Below, piece by piece: positions 27,202-35,752 of a stretch of DNA of 64,000 bases. Every line of letters starts with the position of its first letter. Position 1 is the first letter of the stretch. Where the stretch lies: positions 620,001 through 684,000 of the forward strand of contig CAWDIB010000004.1 in the NCBI GenBank assembly GCA_963802275.1, in the 5' to 3' direction. The translations under genes were made by a program, and so were the position numbers. The notes beneath the pieces were generated by a model. The model was given only the letters and a program-made list of their open reading frames with translations, had not been told where the DNA came from and did no database searches. The stretch is from CAZMZW01 sp963802275 (GTDB lineage Bacteria > Chloroflexota > Anaerolineae > Anaerolineales > Anaerolineaceae).

Positions 27202-29851
27202 ATGCGTTTGATCCTGACCCACGAACAGGCGGATTTCGATGCCATTGCATCTTTGCTGGGGAGGGTCATCACCACCAAGGATGAAATTGCGGTGCTCCCG
27301 CGGCAGATGAATCGTAATGTCCATGCATTTCTTGCTGCACACGGGTCAGAATTGCCGCTTGCGAATCCAGATCAACTACCCAAAGAACCAATTGAAGCCA
27401 TCACTCTGGTGGATACCCAATCACTAATCACCTTAAAGGGGGGTGGCAAAACAACCTCCATTAACATCATCGATCACCATCCCAAAAAAGATGACCTCCC
27501 GGAAGAATGGAATTTCATCAGCGCGGATATTGGGGCGACCACCACATATTTTGTCCAAGAGATGATGAAGCGAAAGATCTCTTTAGATACCACAAAAGCC
27601 AGCCTCCTATTACTCGGCATTTATGAAGACACCGGTTCACTGACCTATTCCTCAACAACTCCTGCAGACATCCGTGCAGCTGCCCATTTACTGGAAGAGG
27701 GAGCCAGCCTGGATTTAATTTCCAAATACCTAAACCCGCCTCTTACGGCTATACAGGCCAGATTGATGGATGAACTGGTAAAGAATATATCATCCATCCA
27801 GCTGGAAGGACAAACCATTCTCATCTCGCAGGCAGACGGGAGCCAGATGCAGGATGAAATATCCAGCATCGCCCATAAAATGTTCAACCTGTTATCTCCC
27901 ACTGCCATTTTTCTTTTTGTACTCACCAGCGAAGGCATACGATTAGTGGCAAGGTCGGTGAGCGACCAGATCAATGTCGGGCGGATTGCCAGCCAATTCG
28001 GTGGCGGCGGTCATACCAGGGCTGCGTCAGCCTTAATTCAACCTGCCGCAGAGCAACCCAAAGCAGCATTTTCTGGATCAACTCGTAAAGGAATTTATCC
28101 AAAATCTGCCATCCCTGGTCAAACCAATCGCCAAGGTTATCCACATCATGTCCCGCCAGCCATTGCTTATCACCCCCAGCACCACGGCCAGGGAAGCTTT
28201 GGAATTGATGCAGCGATTCGGCTATGAGGGTTACCCGGTTATTCAAAATCAAAAGGTCATCGGGCTGCTAACCCGCCGTGCAGTTGATCGGGCGATCACC
28301 CATAAACTGAATCTACCGGCCATTAGCCTGATGGATGCGGGCAGCATTACCATTTCTCCGGATGATTCCCTGGAAAAATTACAATACCTCATGTCCACTT
28401 CCGGGTGGGGGCAGGTGCCGGTTGTCGATCCCCAAACCAAAACAGTGATTGGCATCGTCACCCGTACGGATCTCTTGAAATCATTGGCAGGCGGAAATGG
28501 TTATGAAAATAAAGTCAACTTGGCGGAAAAACTGAAAAAGAATCTTTCGCCTGCCAGGCTGGCGCTGATAAAACTCATCTCGGACCATGCAGCAGAAACC
28601 GGACTGCCCATTTACCTGGTAGGTGGGATCGTGCGGGACATTTTACTTGACCAACCCAGCCAAGACCTGGATTTCGTCACAGAGGGGGATGCCATCCAAA
28701 TAGCCCAAGGGCTGTCTGCCAAATTTGGCGGGCGGATTGCCAGCCATCGTCAATTTGGTACCGCCAAATGGATCATCCGTTCCGGAAAATCGCTTTTATT
28801 AACCCCGTTATTTCTGACAACAAATGACCCGGGAGATTTGCCCGCAGCCATTGACCTGATCAGCGCCCGTACCGAATTTTACAGCTTTCCCACCGCATTG
28901 CCCACGGTGAAGCAGGGCAGCATCAAATTGGATCTGCAACGGCGCGATTTCACCATCAATACCATGGCTATCCGCCTGGATGGCAAACACTATGGCGAAC
29001 TGGTGGATTATTGGGGTGGGATGGAAGACCTGAATGAGAAGTTGATCCGCGTGCTACATTCGCTTTCTTTCGTGGATGATCCCACACGTGTTTTACGTGC
29101 CATCCGTTTCGAACAACGGCTGGGATTTTCATTGGAAAAGAGAACTGAGCAGCTATTGCGCGACGCGAGTCCGCTGCTCGAACAGATATCGGGTGAAAGA
29201 ATCAGGCATGAATTAGACCTGGTACTCAATAAAAACCATAGCGCGGAGATTTTTCAACGGCTTCAGAACCTGGACCTCTTAAAATACATTCATCCTTTCT
29301 TAAGATGGGATATAAAAAACGAATCGCTCCTGGAAACGGCCCTGGAACAACCCATTGACAAACAATGGGGCATACCGGACTCAGTCGGAAATACCCCTGC
29401 GCATAAATTCATCGCTTATCTGGTTGTCTTCTCCTGCATCCCACCTGCACAAGTAAATCACTTCGCAAAAAGACTGAAGCTGCCAGCTATCATGAAATCG
29501 GCACTGATGCAGCAAAACAGCTTATTAAATGAACTGCCTGGTTATGTAAATGCCAAACCCAGCAAGATATTTAAGAACCTTGAAAAAGTATTGCCGGTGG
29601 TGCTTTATTCGTTGTATCTAATGACTGGAGAGAAAAGAGTAAAAAAAATCATCGAAACATTTCTAAAAAAATGGAGGCATATCAAGCCAATCAGCAATGG
29701 GGCAACTCTAAAAGATAAGGGGCTTTCACCAGGTCCTGCTTATGACAAAATTCTCTCTTGTTTGCGGGCAGCGTGGTTGGATGGGGAGGTCAACTCCGAA
29801 AAAGAAGAAGGGGCGCTTTTGGAGCAACTTTTAGAAGAATTCAAACGATAA
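27202..29851 (+). CDS. DHH - CBS - poly(A) polymerase/CCA-adding fusion protein, frameshifted
   Basis: The reconstructed 882-residue protein has a DHH phosphoesterase domain ('EQADFDAIASLLG', 'DHHPKKDD', 'GIYEDTGSLTYSS') with a DHHA1 tail ('FGGGGHTRAAS'), then two CBS repeats (about 316-430), then a class II nucleotidyltransferase head ('LVGGIVRDILL', 'DLDFV') and its helical RNA-binding part. Such fusions are thought to add CCA or A to tRNA or RNA ends. The frame breaks near 28036: reading 'TTAATT' as 'TTAAT' restores 'ASALINLPQSNP' into the CBS frame. As written, two shorter open frames result (27202-28227 and 28148-29851). One extra T is the simplest cause. Confidence 0.85.
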
Positions 29852-29905
29852 TCAACTTGGTATTTCAGGATTTATGTAGTTTTTCAATAGAATTGGATTC
29901 ATTCT

Positions 29906-29934
29906 TTGACAAGATGACTTATCCCTCGTAAAAT
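29906..29934 (+). promoter_or_regulatory. Predicted promoter of the EF-G-like gene
   Basis: TTGACA (29906-29911), a 17-base spacer and TAAAAT (29929-29934) form one of the best vegetative promoter matches in the window. Transcription would start near 29941, 38 bases before the ATG at 29979. Confidence 0.75.
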
Positions 29935-29978
29935 TGTCAGGTTGAATAATAATCCCATAATAAAGGGCTAGAAGAATA

Positions 29979-32051
29979 ATGAAAGAATACAGTACCAGTA
30001 ATATCCGCAACATCGCCTTGGTTTCGCACAGCAGTGCAGGCAAGACCATCCTTTGTGAGACATTTTTGCATTTTACAGGTGCCACTACCCGCGCCGGAAA
30101 AATTGAAGAAGGGAATACTGTATCGGATTTTGATGAAGAGGAAATTCGCCGCAGAATTTCTCTTTATACCTCGGTGATCCCGATTGAATACAAAGATAGC
30201 AAAATCAACCTGCTGGACACACCCGGTTATACCGACTTCGTTGGTGAAGTCATTTCGGCCTTGAGCGTGGTGGAGAGTGCAATGGTTCTGGTGGATGCCG
30301 TTTCCGGCCTGGAAGTGGGAACCGAGATTGCCTGGAATTACTGCGACCGGTTCAAATTACCCCGTTTTGTCCTCATTAATAAAATGGACCGCGAAAACGC
30401 CAATTTCCAAAAAACATTGGCAAGCGTACAGGAATTCTCTGAAACCCGCCTCATCCCTGTTCAACTGCCATGGGGTGAGAAGCAGGATTTTAAAGGTGTG
30501 ATCGACCTGCTGACCATGAAAGCCTATAAAGACAATGGAAAAACGGCAGAAGAAATTCCTGCAGACAAGATGGATGCTGCCAAACAGGCACATTCAGCTC
30601 TCGTAGAAGCGGCTGCCGAAGGGGATGACAGCCTGCTGGAAAAATACCTTGAAAAAGGTGAATTATCCTCGGATGAAATCATCAAGGGATTGATCGAGGT
30701 GGTGCACAACTGTTCATTCATCCCAGTCTTCGTTGCAGCTGGTGGACATGATATCGGGACCGCCTTATTGCTGGATGCCATGATTCATCTCATGCCATCT
30801 CCAACAAGTCGTGAACCCATACAAGCTAAGGGCAAGGAGGGAGAAGAAAAAATCAGCCCTGTGGACTCAGGTCCGTTAGCCGTGTACGTATGGAAAACCA
30901 CTGCAGACCCGTTCGTTGGAAAACAAACTTTTTTCAAGGTTTTCTCAGGAGTTATTAAAGGAGATTCCCGCCTTTGGAACCCGGTTAAGGAGATCGAAGA
31001 GCGTGTTGGGGGAGTCTTTATCCCGCGTGGTAAGGATTCCATCACCATTGCCACCCTTCACAGCGGCGATATCGGCGTTGTCCCCAAGCTGTCCGTCACT
31101 GCCACCGGCAATACCCTATGCGACAAGGCACATCCTTTGACCCTGCCCGTGCCGCAGTATCCCAATGCGCTTTACCAGGTAGCCATCATGCCCAAGACCC
31201 AGGCGGATTCCACCAAGATCACTCCGGCTCTCACCCGCCTGTGCGAGGAAGATATGACGCTCTCCTGGCAGCAGGAGCATTCCACAAATCAAACTATATT
31301 AAAGGGCATGGGAGATCAGCATATTGATGTTGCCATCCGTCGTGCAGAGAAAAAATTCCAGGTGAATTTGCTCACCGACCTGCCTCGTGTTCCTTACCAG
31401 GAAACCATCACCAAAAAAGGCGAAGGGATGCACCGGCACAAAAAACAATCCGGTGGGTCAGGCCAATTTGGAGAAGTCTGGTTGCGGATCGAACCGGTTA
31501 AAGATGTTGATTTGGAATTTGTTAATGATGTGTTTGGCGGAGCCATCTCCAGCAACTATATGCCAGCCATCGAAAAGGGCATTCGCAATGTCATGAAGGA
31601 AGGCATCCTGGCAGGCTTTACCATTTCAAGCATCAAGGCGTCTGTTTATGATGGCAAGATGCACCCGGTGGATTCCAAACCCATAGCGTTTGAAATAGCT
31701 GGCCGGGAAGCATTCAAGATTGCTTTCAAAGAAGCAGGACCGGTTCTCCTGGAACCCATCATGGATGTGAAAGTGGTCGTGCCGGAAGAGAACATGGGCG
31801 ATATCCTGGGGGATATGAACACCCGCCGTGCCAGAGTGGCTGGCATGGAAACCGAAAAAGGACATTCCACCGTTTCCGCCAAGGTACCTTTGGCTGAAAT
31901 GCTGCGCTATACCACCAATCTGCGTTCATTGACCGGCGGCCGCGGATTCTTCGAGATGGAACCTTCCCATTACGAGGTGGTGCCAACCCACATCACCCAG
32001 ACGATCATTGATGCCCGCCAAAAGGAACTGGAAGAGAAGAAAGAAGAATAG
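29979..32051 (+). CDS. Elongation factor G-like GTPase (EF-G paralogue)
   Basis: The 690-residue product has the five-domain EF-G layout: G1 'SHSSAGKT' near 16, G3 'DTPGYTDF', G4 'NKMD', then domains II-V with 'GMGDQHIDVAIRRAEKKF' and 'GSGQFGEVWLRIEPV'. The switch I region reads 'EEIRRRISLYTSV' instead of the near-invariant 'RGITI' of housekeeping EF-G, and the P-loop lacks the usual 'AHVDAGKT'. It therefore belongs to the EF-G-like (EF-G II) group, whose members may translocate slowly or work in recycling or stress. It has its own promoter and terminator. The housekeeping fusA is not in the window. Confidence 0.88.
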   Translation: MKEYSTSNIRNIALVSHSSAGKTILCETFLHFTGATTRAGKIEEGNTVSDFDEEEIRRRISLYTSVIPIEYKDSKINLLDTPGYTDFVGEVISALSVVESAMVLVDAVSGLEVGTEIAWNYCDRFKLPRFVLINKMDRENANFQKTLASVQEFSETRLIPVQLPWGEKQDFKGVIDLLTMKAYKDNGKTAEEIPADKMDAAKQAHSALVEAAAEGDDSLLEKYLEKGELSSDEIIKGLIEVVHNCSFIPVFVAAGGHDIGTALLLDAMIHLMPSPTSREPIQAKGKEGEEKISPVDSGPLAVYVWKTTADPFVGKQTFFKVFSGVIKGDSRLWNPVKEIEERVGGVFIPRGKDSITIATLHSGDIGVVPKLSVTATGNTLCDKAHPLTLPVPQYPNALYQVAIMPKTQADSTKITPALTRLCEEDMTLSWQQEHSTNQTILKGMGDQHIDVAIRRAEKKFQVNLLTDLPRVPYQETITKKGEGMHRHKKQSGGSGQFGEVWLRIEPVKDVDLEFVNDVFGGAISSNYMPAIEKGIRNVMKEGILAGFTISSIKASVYDGKMHPVDSKPIAFEIAGREAFKIAFKEAGPVLLEPIMDVKVVVPEENMGDILGDMNTRRARVAGMETEKGHSTVSAKVPLAEMLRYTTNLRSLTGGRGFFEMEPSHYEVVPTHITQTIIDARQKELEEKKEE

Positions 32052-32073
32052 AAATTTAATATTTTTTGAATAG

Positions 32074-32100
32074 AAGCTGGGTTGAACCCGGCTTTTATTT
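32074..32100 (+). terminator. Rho-independent terminator after the EF-G-like gene
   Basis: AAGCTGGGTT / AACCCGGCTT pair (one G-T pair) around a very short centre, followed by TTATTTT. It makes the EF-G-like gene a single-gene unit. Confidence 0.8.
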
Positions 32101-32138
32101 TAAATATTATCTGAATGGATAAGTACAATCAGAAATAA

Positions 32139-32369
32139 ATGAAAAAACGGGTAAACCACTCGATTGAAGAATTATGGGATAATCTTTTATCCCGAGATAC
32201 CGAACTGATTATTGCAGCATTCAATCAATTATCCAAATCCGAACAAAATCTTGTGCTTAATCATTTGCAGAAGATGATACAAGAAGAAGGCTGGCTTCCA
32301 GCACAAAAGATATCCGCCCAAAAGGCGCTATCGTCCATTGAAATGATCAAGAAAGGAAATGAAAAATGA
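32139..32369 (+). CDS. Small hypothetical protein, coupled to the LOG-family gene
   Basis: I do not recognise this 76-residue protein. It is predicted helical and charged, begins 'MKKRVNHSIEELWDNLLS', and has no signal peptide, membrane segment or cysteine. Its stop overlaps the start of the next gene (ATGA), which argues that it is real and translationally coupled. A TACAAT at 32124-32129 lies nine bases before its ATG with no ribosome binding site between, so it may be nearly leaderless. A partner or regulator of the LOG-family protein is possible. Confidence 0.55.
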   Translation: MKKRVNHSIEELWDNLLSRDTELIIAAFNQLSKSEQNLVLNHLQKMIQEEGWLPAQKISAQKALSSIEMIKKGNEK

Positions 32370-32932
32370 AAATCGCGGTTTATGGGGGGGCACAGCCCAA
32401 ACCAGGTGATGATGTTTATCAGCAAGGGATTCTACTGGGTCAGTGGATAGGAGAGAACGGACATACCCTCCTAACTGGCGGTTATATGGGGATCATGGAA
32501 GCGGTTTCCCAGGGAGCTGCTGAAAAAGGAGGGCAAGTGATTGGTGTCACCTGCCTTGAACTGGAAGAATGGCGGAATGCAAAGGCAAACCGATGGGTCA
32601 AGGAAGAGTGGAAATTGCCCACCCTGCGGGAAAGGTTATGGACCATTTTGTCAAATTCCGACCTGGGGATTGCCATGCCCGGTGGGGCGGGCACCCTGGC
32701 AGAGATCAGCATGTTGTGGAATCACCAGATCATCGGCATACTGCCTAACAGCCCGATCATCGTGGTGGGCGACGGCTGGCAGAAAATGTTCGAGGTTTTT
32801 TATTCGCATTTAGGAAAATATATCGCCGACCACGACCGGCATCATTTGCATTTCGCAGTTGATGTAAACCAAGCCATTCAAATTGCCGAGCAATACGCAA
32901 AAACAACAGCCGGTTCCTCATCCATCAAGTAG
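32366..32932 (+). CDS. LOG-family protein (nucleotide 5'-monophosphate phosphoribohydrolase-like)
   Basis: The 188 residues form a Rossmann-like fold with the family motif 'PGGAGTLAEISML' near 111 and the preceding 'GGYMGIMEAVSQGAAEKGG'. Proteins with 'PGGxGTxxE' cleave nucleoside 5'-monophosphates such as cytokinin precursors or AMP to base and ribose-5-phosphate; many bacterial members are of unknown biology and were once called lysine decarboxylases. Catalytic arginine and glutamate of the motif are present. It overlaps the small upstream gene by four bases. Confidence 0.85.
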   Translation: MKIAVYGGAQPKPGDDVYQQGILLGQWIGENGHTLLTGGYMGIMEAVSQGAAEKGGQVIGVTCLELEEWRNAKANRWVKEEWKLPTLRERLWTILSNSDLGIAMPGGAGTLAEISMLWNHQIIGILPNSPIIVVGDGWQKMFEVFYSHLGKYIADHDRHHLHFAVDVNQAIQIAEQYAKTTAGSSSIK

Positions 32933-32968
32933 AATTACCAGATATAGAATCATTCAAGGTCAATAATT

Positions 32969-34402
32969 ATGGTAAATGAAAAATTGCCCAAACGTAGTGA
33001 AAATTTTTCCGAATGGTACAACCAGGTCATTCAGCGTGCTGAACTGGCTGATTATGCGCCCGTGCGCGGCTGCATGGTGGTGAGACCTTACGGTTGGGCG
33101 CTGTGGGAGAACATCCAAAAAGCGCTGGATGAACGCTTTAAAGCCAGCGGTCATGTCAATGCCGCATTTCCCCTTTTCATTCCCATGTCTTTCCTGGAAA
33201 AGGAAAAAGAGCACGTGGAAGGTTTTTCGCCGGAACTGGCGGTGGTCACCATTGGTGGAGGCCAGACACTGGAGGAACCGCTGGTGGTGCGTCCAACTTC
33301 TGAAACCATTATCGGTCATATGTATTCCAAATGGATAAAATCCTACCGCGACTTGCCGGTTCTCATTAATCAATGGGCAAATGTAGTCCGCTGGGAGATG
33401 CGCACCAGGCTATTTCTGCGCACTCTGGAATTCTACTGGCAGGAAGGACATACCGCTCACGCAACCGCTGAGGAAGCGCAGGCGGAAACCATCCGCATGC
33501 TGAACACTTATGCTGATTTCGCCATCCAGGAAGCAGCCATACCGGTCATCCCGGGACGGAAAAGTGCTGCGGAAAAATTCGCCGGGGCGGCCATGTCCTA
33601 CACCATTGAAGCCATGATGGGCGATACCCGTGCCCTCCAATCGGGTACATCGCACAACCTCGGACAGAATTTTGCCAAAGCATTTGATATCCAATACCTG
33701 GACACGAGCAATAACCTGCAATACTGCTGGACCACCTCGTGGGGTCTCTCCACCCGTTTCATTGGAGCCATCATCATGACCCACGGCGACGATCAGGGTC
33801 TCATCTTTCCTCCCAGACTTGCTCCCATCCAAGCGGTGGTCGTTCCGATTTATCGCAACGAGGAAGAGAAGAATAAAGTAATGGCGTTTGTCGATCAGGT
33901 TAGTTCCACCTTGAAGGGCTTTCGCATAAAAATTGATGACCGCAGCGAGCTGACCCCGGGATTCAAATTCAACGACTGGGAAATGCGCGGCGTTCCACTG
34001 CGCATTGAGGTGGGACCAAAGGATGTCGCCAACAATTCAGTCATGATCGCCAGAAGGGATATGACCGGCAAGGATGCCAAGTCCATTCATCCTTTGGATC
34101 ATTTGGATGATGTGGTCAAACAAAAACTGGATGAAATTCACGACCATCTGCTCGAAAAAGCGCACAAATTCCGCGACGAGCATATTTTTGACCCGCAAAG
34201 TTATGATGAATTACGGCAAGTGGTGGAAAATGGCTGGGCTTACAGTTACTGGTGCGGTGATGAAGCGTGTGAATTGAAAGTCAAGGAAGACACCAAAGCC
34301 ACCACACGCTGCATTCCGCTGGATCAGCAGGTTCCTGCCGGGAAGTGTATTGTTTGCGGCAAACCAGCCAGTGAGAAAGTTTACTTTGCCAAAGCTTATT
34401 GA
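32969..34402 (+). CDS. proS: Prolyl-tRNA synthetase, archaeal/eukaryotic type
   Basis: ProS charges tRNA-Pro. The 477-residue form lacks the large editing insertion of the classic bacterial enzyme and has a C-terminal zinc-binding domain ('CGDEACELKV' and 'KCIVCGKPAS'), as in the archaeal-like group found in several bacterial phyla. Class II motifs are visible: 'VVRPTSETIIGHMYSKWI' and 'FYWQEGHTAHATAEEAQAE', then 'HGDDQGLIFPPRLAP'. AAGGT precedes the ATG by nine bases. It ends in 'YFAKAY', close to the C-terminal Tyr seen in this type. Confidence 0.95.
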   Translation: MVNEKLPKRSENFSEWYNQVIQRAELADYAPVRGCMVVRPYGWALWENIQKALDERFKASGHVNAAFPLFIPMSFLEKEKEHVEGFSPELAVVTIGGGQTLEEPLVVRPTSETIIGHMYSKWIKSYRDLPVLINQWANVVRWEMRTRLFLRTLEFYWQEGHTAHATAEEAQAETIRMLNTYADFAIQEAAIPVIPGRKSAAEKFAGAAMSYTIEAMMGDTRALQSGTSHNLGQNFAKAFDIQYLDTSNNLQYCWTTSWGLSTRFIGAIIMTHGDDQGLIFPPRLAPIQAVVVPIYRNEEEKNKVMAFVDQVSSTLKGFRIKIDDRSELTPGFKFNDWEMRGVPLRIEVGPKDVANNSVMIARRDMTGKDAKSIHPLDHLDDVVKQKLDEIHDHLLEKAHKFRDEHIFDPQSYDELRQVVENGWAYSYWCGDEACELKVKEDTKATTRCIPLDQQVPAGKCIVCGKPASEKVYFAKAY

Positions 34403-34416
34403 TTCTTTTATGAAAC

Positions 34417-35217
34417 ATGCCGGCTGCTGAGCTTTCAAGACTACAGGCGCAAATCAGCGCCATTTCGACCCAGTTCCTTCAACCTCAAAAATTTCTACGC
34501 AGCTTATTCACTTTGCTGGACCTCTATGCTGATCAAAACTTCCGCCCCGGCCAGCACAGCCGGGTGGAACATCTCATGCCGGTTTACCGCTTGCCGGAAC
34601 TGGTCACGCAGCAAATTGGAAAGGCACTCAACCAGTTGACATCACAATACCCTTTGCCAGCCCTTACGATCCTGGATGGGTTGAAACAGGATAAGCATTT
34701 TGAAGCCCAATATCTGGCGGTGGGCATGCTGGGCTTTCTGCCGTCTGATTTCAAGCAACAGGTGATGAAACGCCTGCAAACCTGGATAAAACCTGAAGTG
34801 GATGAATTGCTGCTGGATGCAGCATTGGGTTCAGCTCAACATTTTTTCAGTGAGCATGACCTTGAAAGCTGGTTAAGGCAAATCCAACGCTGGATTGAGA
34901 CTGGTGATATGCACTTATTGAAAATCGGCTTGCGCGGATTAAAATTGCTGGTCGAAGATGCCCATTTTGATCAATTTGAAAAAGTCTTTGCGCTTCTAAC
35001 TCCATTTTTCCTTCATCCGGAGCTTTCCTTTCAACGGAATACACTGGAAGTGGTGAAATCACTCATCAACCGCTCAGAAATGGAATCCTCAGCATTCATA
35101 CATTCTATTCTGCAAAGAACCGGGGATGCAGCAACCCTGCGATTAATTCGCCGAGCCATTTCTTTTTTCTCAACTGATGTCCAGGAGCGACTGAACAAAG
35201 CCATACCGGCTCTCTGA
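34417..35217 (+). CDS. Helical-repeat (HEAT-like) protein, function unknown
   Basis: The 266 residues are almost all helical, with repeated amphipathic units of about 40 residues ('WLRQIQRWIETGDMHLLKIG', 'FEKVFALLTPFFLHPE'), a pattern like HEAT or DNA-alkylation-repair repeats. No catalytic motif, signal or membrane segment is seen. The start at 34417 lies 15 bases after the proS stop with no clear ribosome site. It could be a scaffold or nucleic-acid-binding protein. It ends just before the rpsO promoter. Confidence 0.6.
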   Translation: MPAAELSRLQAQISAISTQFLQPQKFLRSLFTLLDLYADQNFRPGQHSRVEHLMPVYRLPELVTQQIGKALNQLTSQYPLPALTILDGLKQDKHFEAQYLAVGMLGFLPSDFKQQVMKRLQTWIKPEVDELLLDAALGSAQHFFSEHDLESWLRQIQRWIETGDMHLLKIGLRGLKLLVEDAHFDQFEKVFALLTPFFLHPELSFQRNTLEVVKSLINRSEMESSAFIHSILQRTGDAATLRLIRRAISFFSTDVQERLNKAIPAL

Positions 35218-35235
35218 TTTTTTGGCAACCAGCTA

Positions 35236-35244
35236 TGGTATAAT
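35236..35244 (+). promoter_or_regulatory. Extended -10 promoter of rpsO
   Basis: TGGTATAAT is a perfect extended -10 (TG-N-TATAAT, with TATAAT at 35239-35244). No good -35 is seen, as is common for this class. Transcription would start near 35251, directly before the structured leader. Confidence 0.65.
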
Positions 35245-35257
35245 TTTGCATCGACAT

Positions 35258-35293
35258 GTCCCTCCTGCGGCTAAACGCTGCGGGTGAGGAGAC
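35258..35293 (+). ncRNA. Structured rpsO leader, candidate S15 autoregulatory element
   Basis: The transcript folds as CTCCT-GCGGC / GCTGC-AGGAG with a one-sided GGGTG bulge and loop TAAAC; outer GTC/GAC bases may extend the stem. It lies at the 5' end of the predicted rpsO mRNA, 12 bases before the AGGAGA ribosome site. Leaders of rpsO in other bacteria bind S15 through a bulged or junction helix that mimics 16S rRNA. The G-T pair next to G-C in the upper stem would suit that, but the match to a known class is not proven. Confidence 0.5.
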
Positions 35294-35320
35294 TTGCTAA
35301 GAAAAGGAGAAGCAGTTGTC

Positions 35321-35594
35321 ATGCCATTAACAAAAGAACTTAAAGACAAGATCATCACGGAGTATCATCACCACCCGACCGATACCGGTTCGGCTGAGGT
35401 CCAGATTGCCCTGATTGACCAACCGCATCCAGCAATTGACATCACATTTGCAAAATAACAAACATGACGAAAGTTCACGGCATGGGTTGATCAAACTGGT
35501 GGGGCAGCGCAGGCGCTTCCTGGCCTATTTGCGCAAGAAGGATTACCAGCGGTATCTATCGCTTACGCAAAGCTTGAATTTACGTTCCAAATAA
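35321..35594 (+). CDS. rpsO: 30S ribosomal protein S15, frameshifted
   Basis: S15 binds 16S rRNA early in 30S assembly. The gene starts at ATG 35321 after AGGAGA. The first part reads 'MPLTKELKDKIITEYHHH' and 'GSAEVQIAL', then the frame breaks and stops at TAA near 35457. Removing one base at about 35414 (CTGATTG read as CTGTTG) restores 'LTNRIQQLTSHLQNNKHDES' and the conserved 'SRHGLIKLVGQRRRFLAYLR', ending at 35594 as a normal 90-residue S15. An indel error in the assembly is the likeliest cause, since S15 is a core protein and the rest is fully conserved. Confidence 0.9.
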
Positions 35595-35610
35595 ACCGTG
35601 TACCACCAGC

Positions 35611-35648
35611 GAGTAGATGGCAACCGAAACACCATCTACTCCTTTTTT
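35611..35648 (+). terminator. Rho-independent terminator after rpsO
   Basis: GAGTAGATGG (35611-35620) and CCATCTACTC (35632-35641) are a perfect 10-bp inverted repeat with an 11-base loop, followed by CTTTTTT. It separates rpsO from pnp, which in many bacteria are co-transcribed. Confidence 0.9.
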
Positions 35649-35752
35649 GGTACAACATTCATCAGGCCTGCTGGTCGGGAATTGAAACATGCTGAGTAAT
35701 ACTTTTTCTCAACATCTTTCAGTCCCTGACTGAGCGGGGAAAAGAGGAAAAA

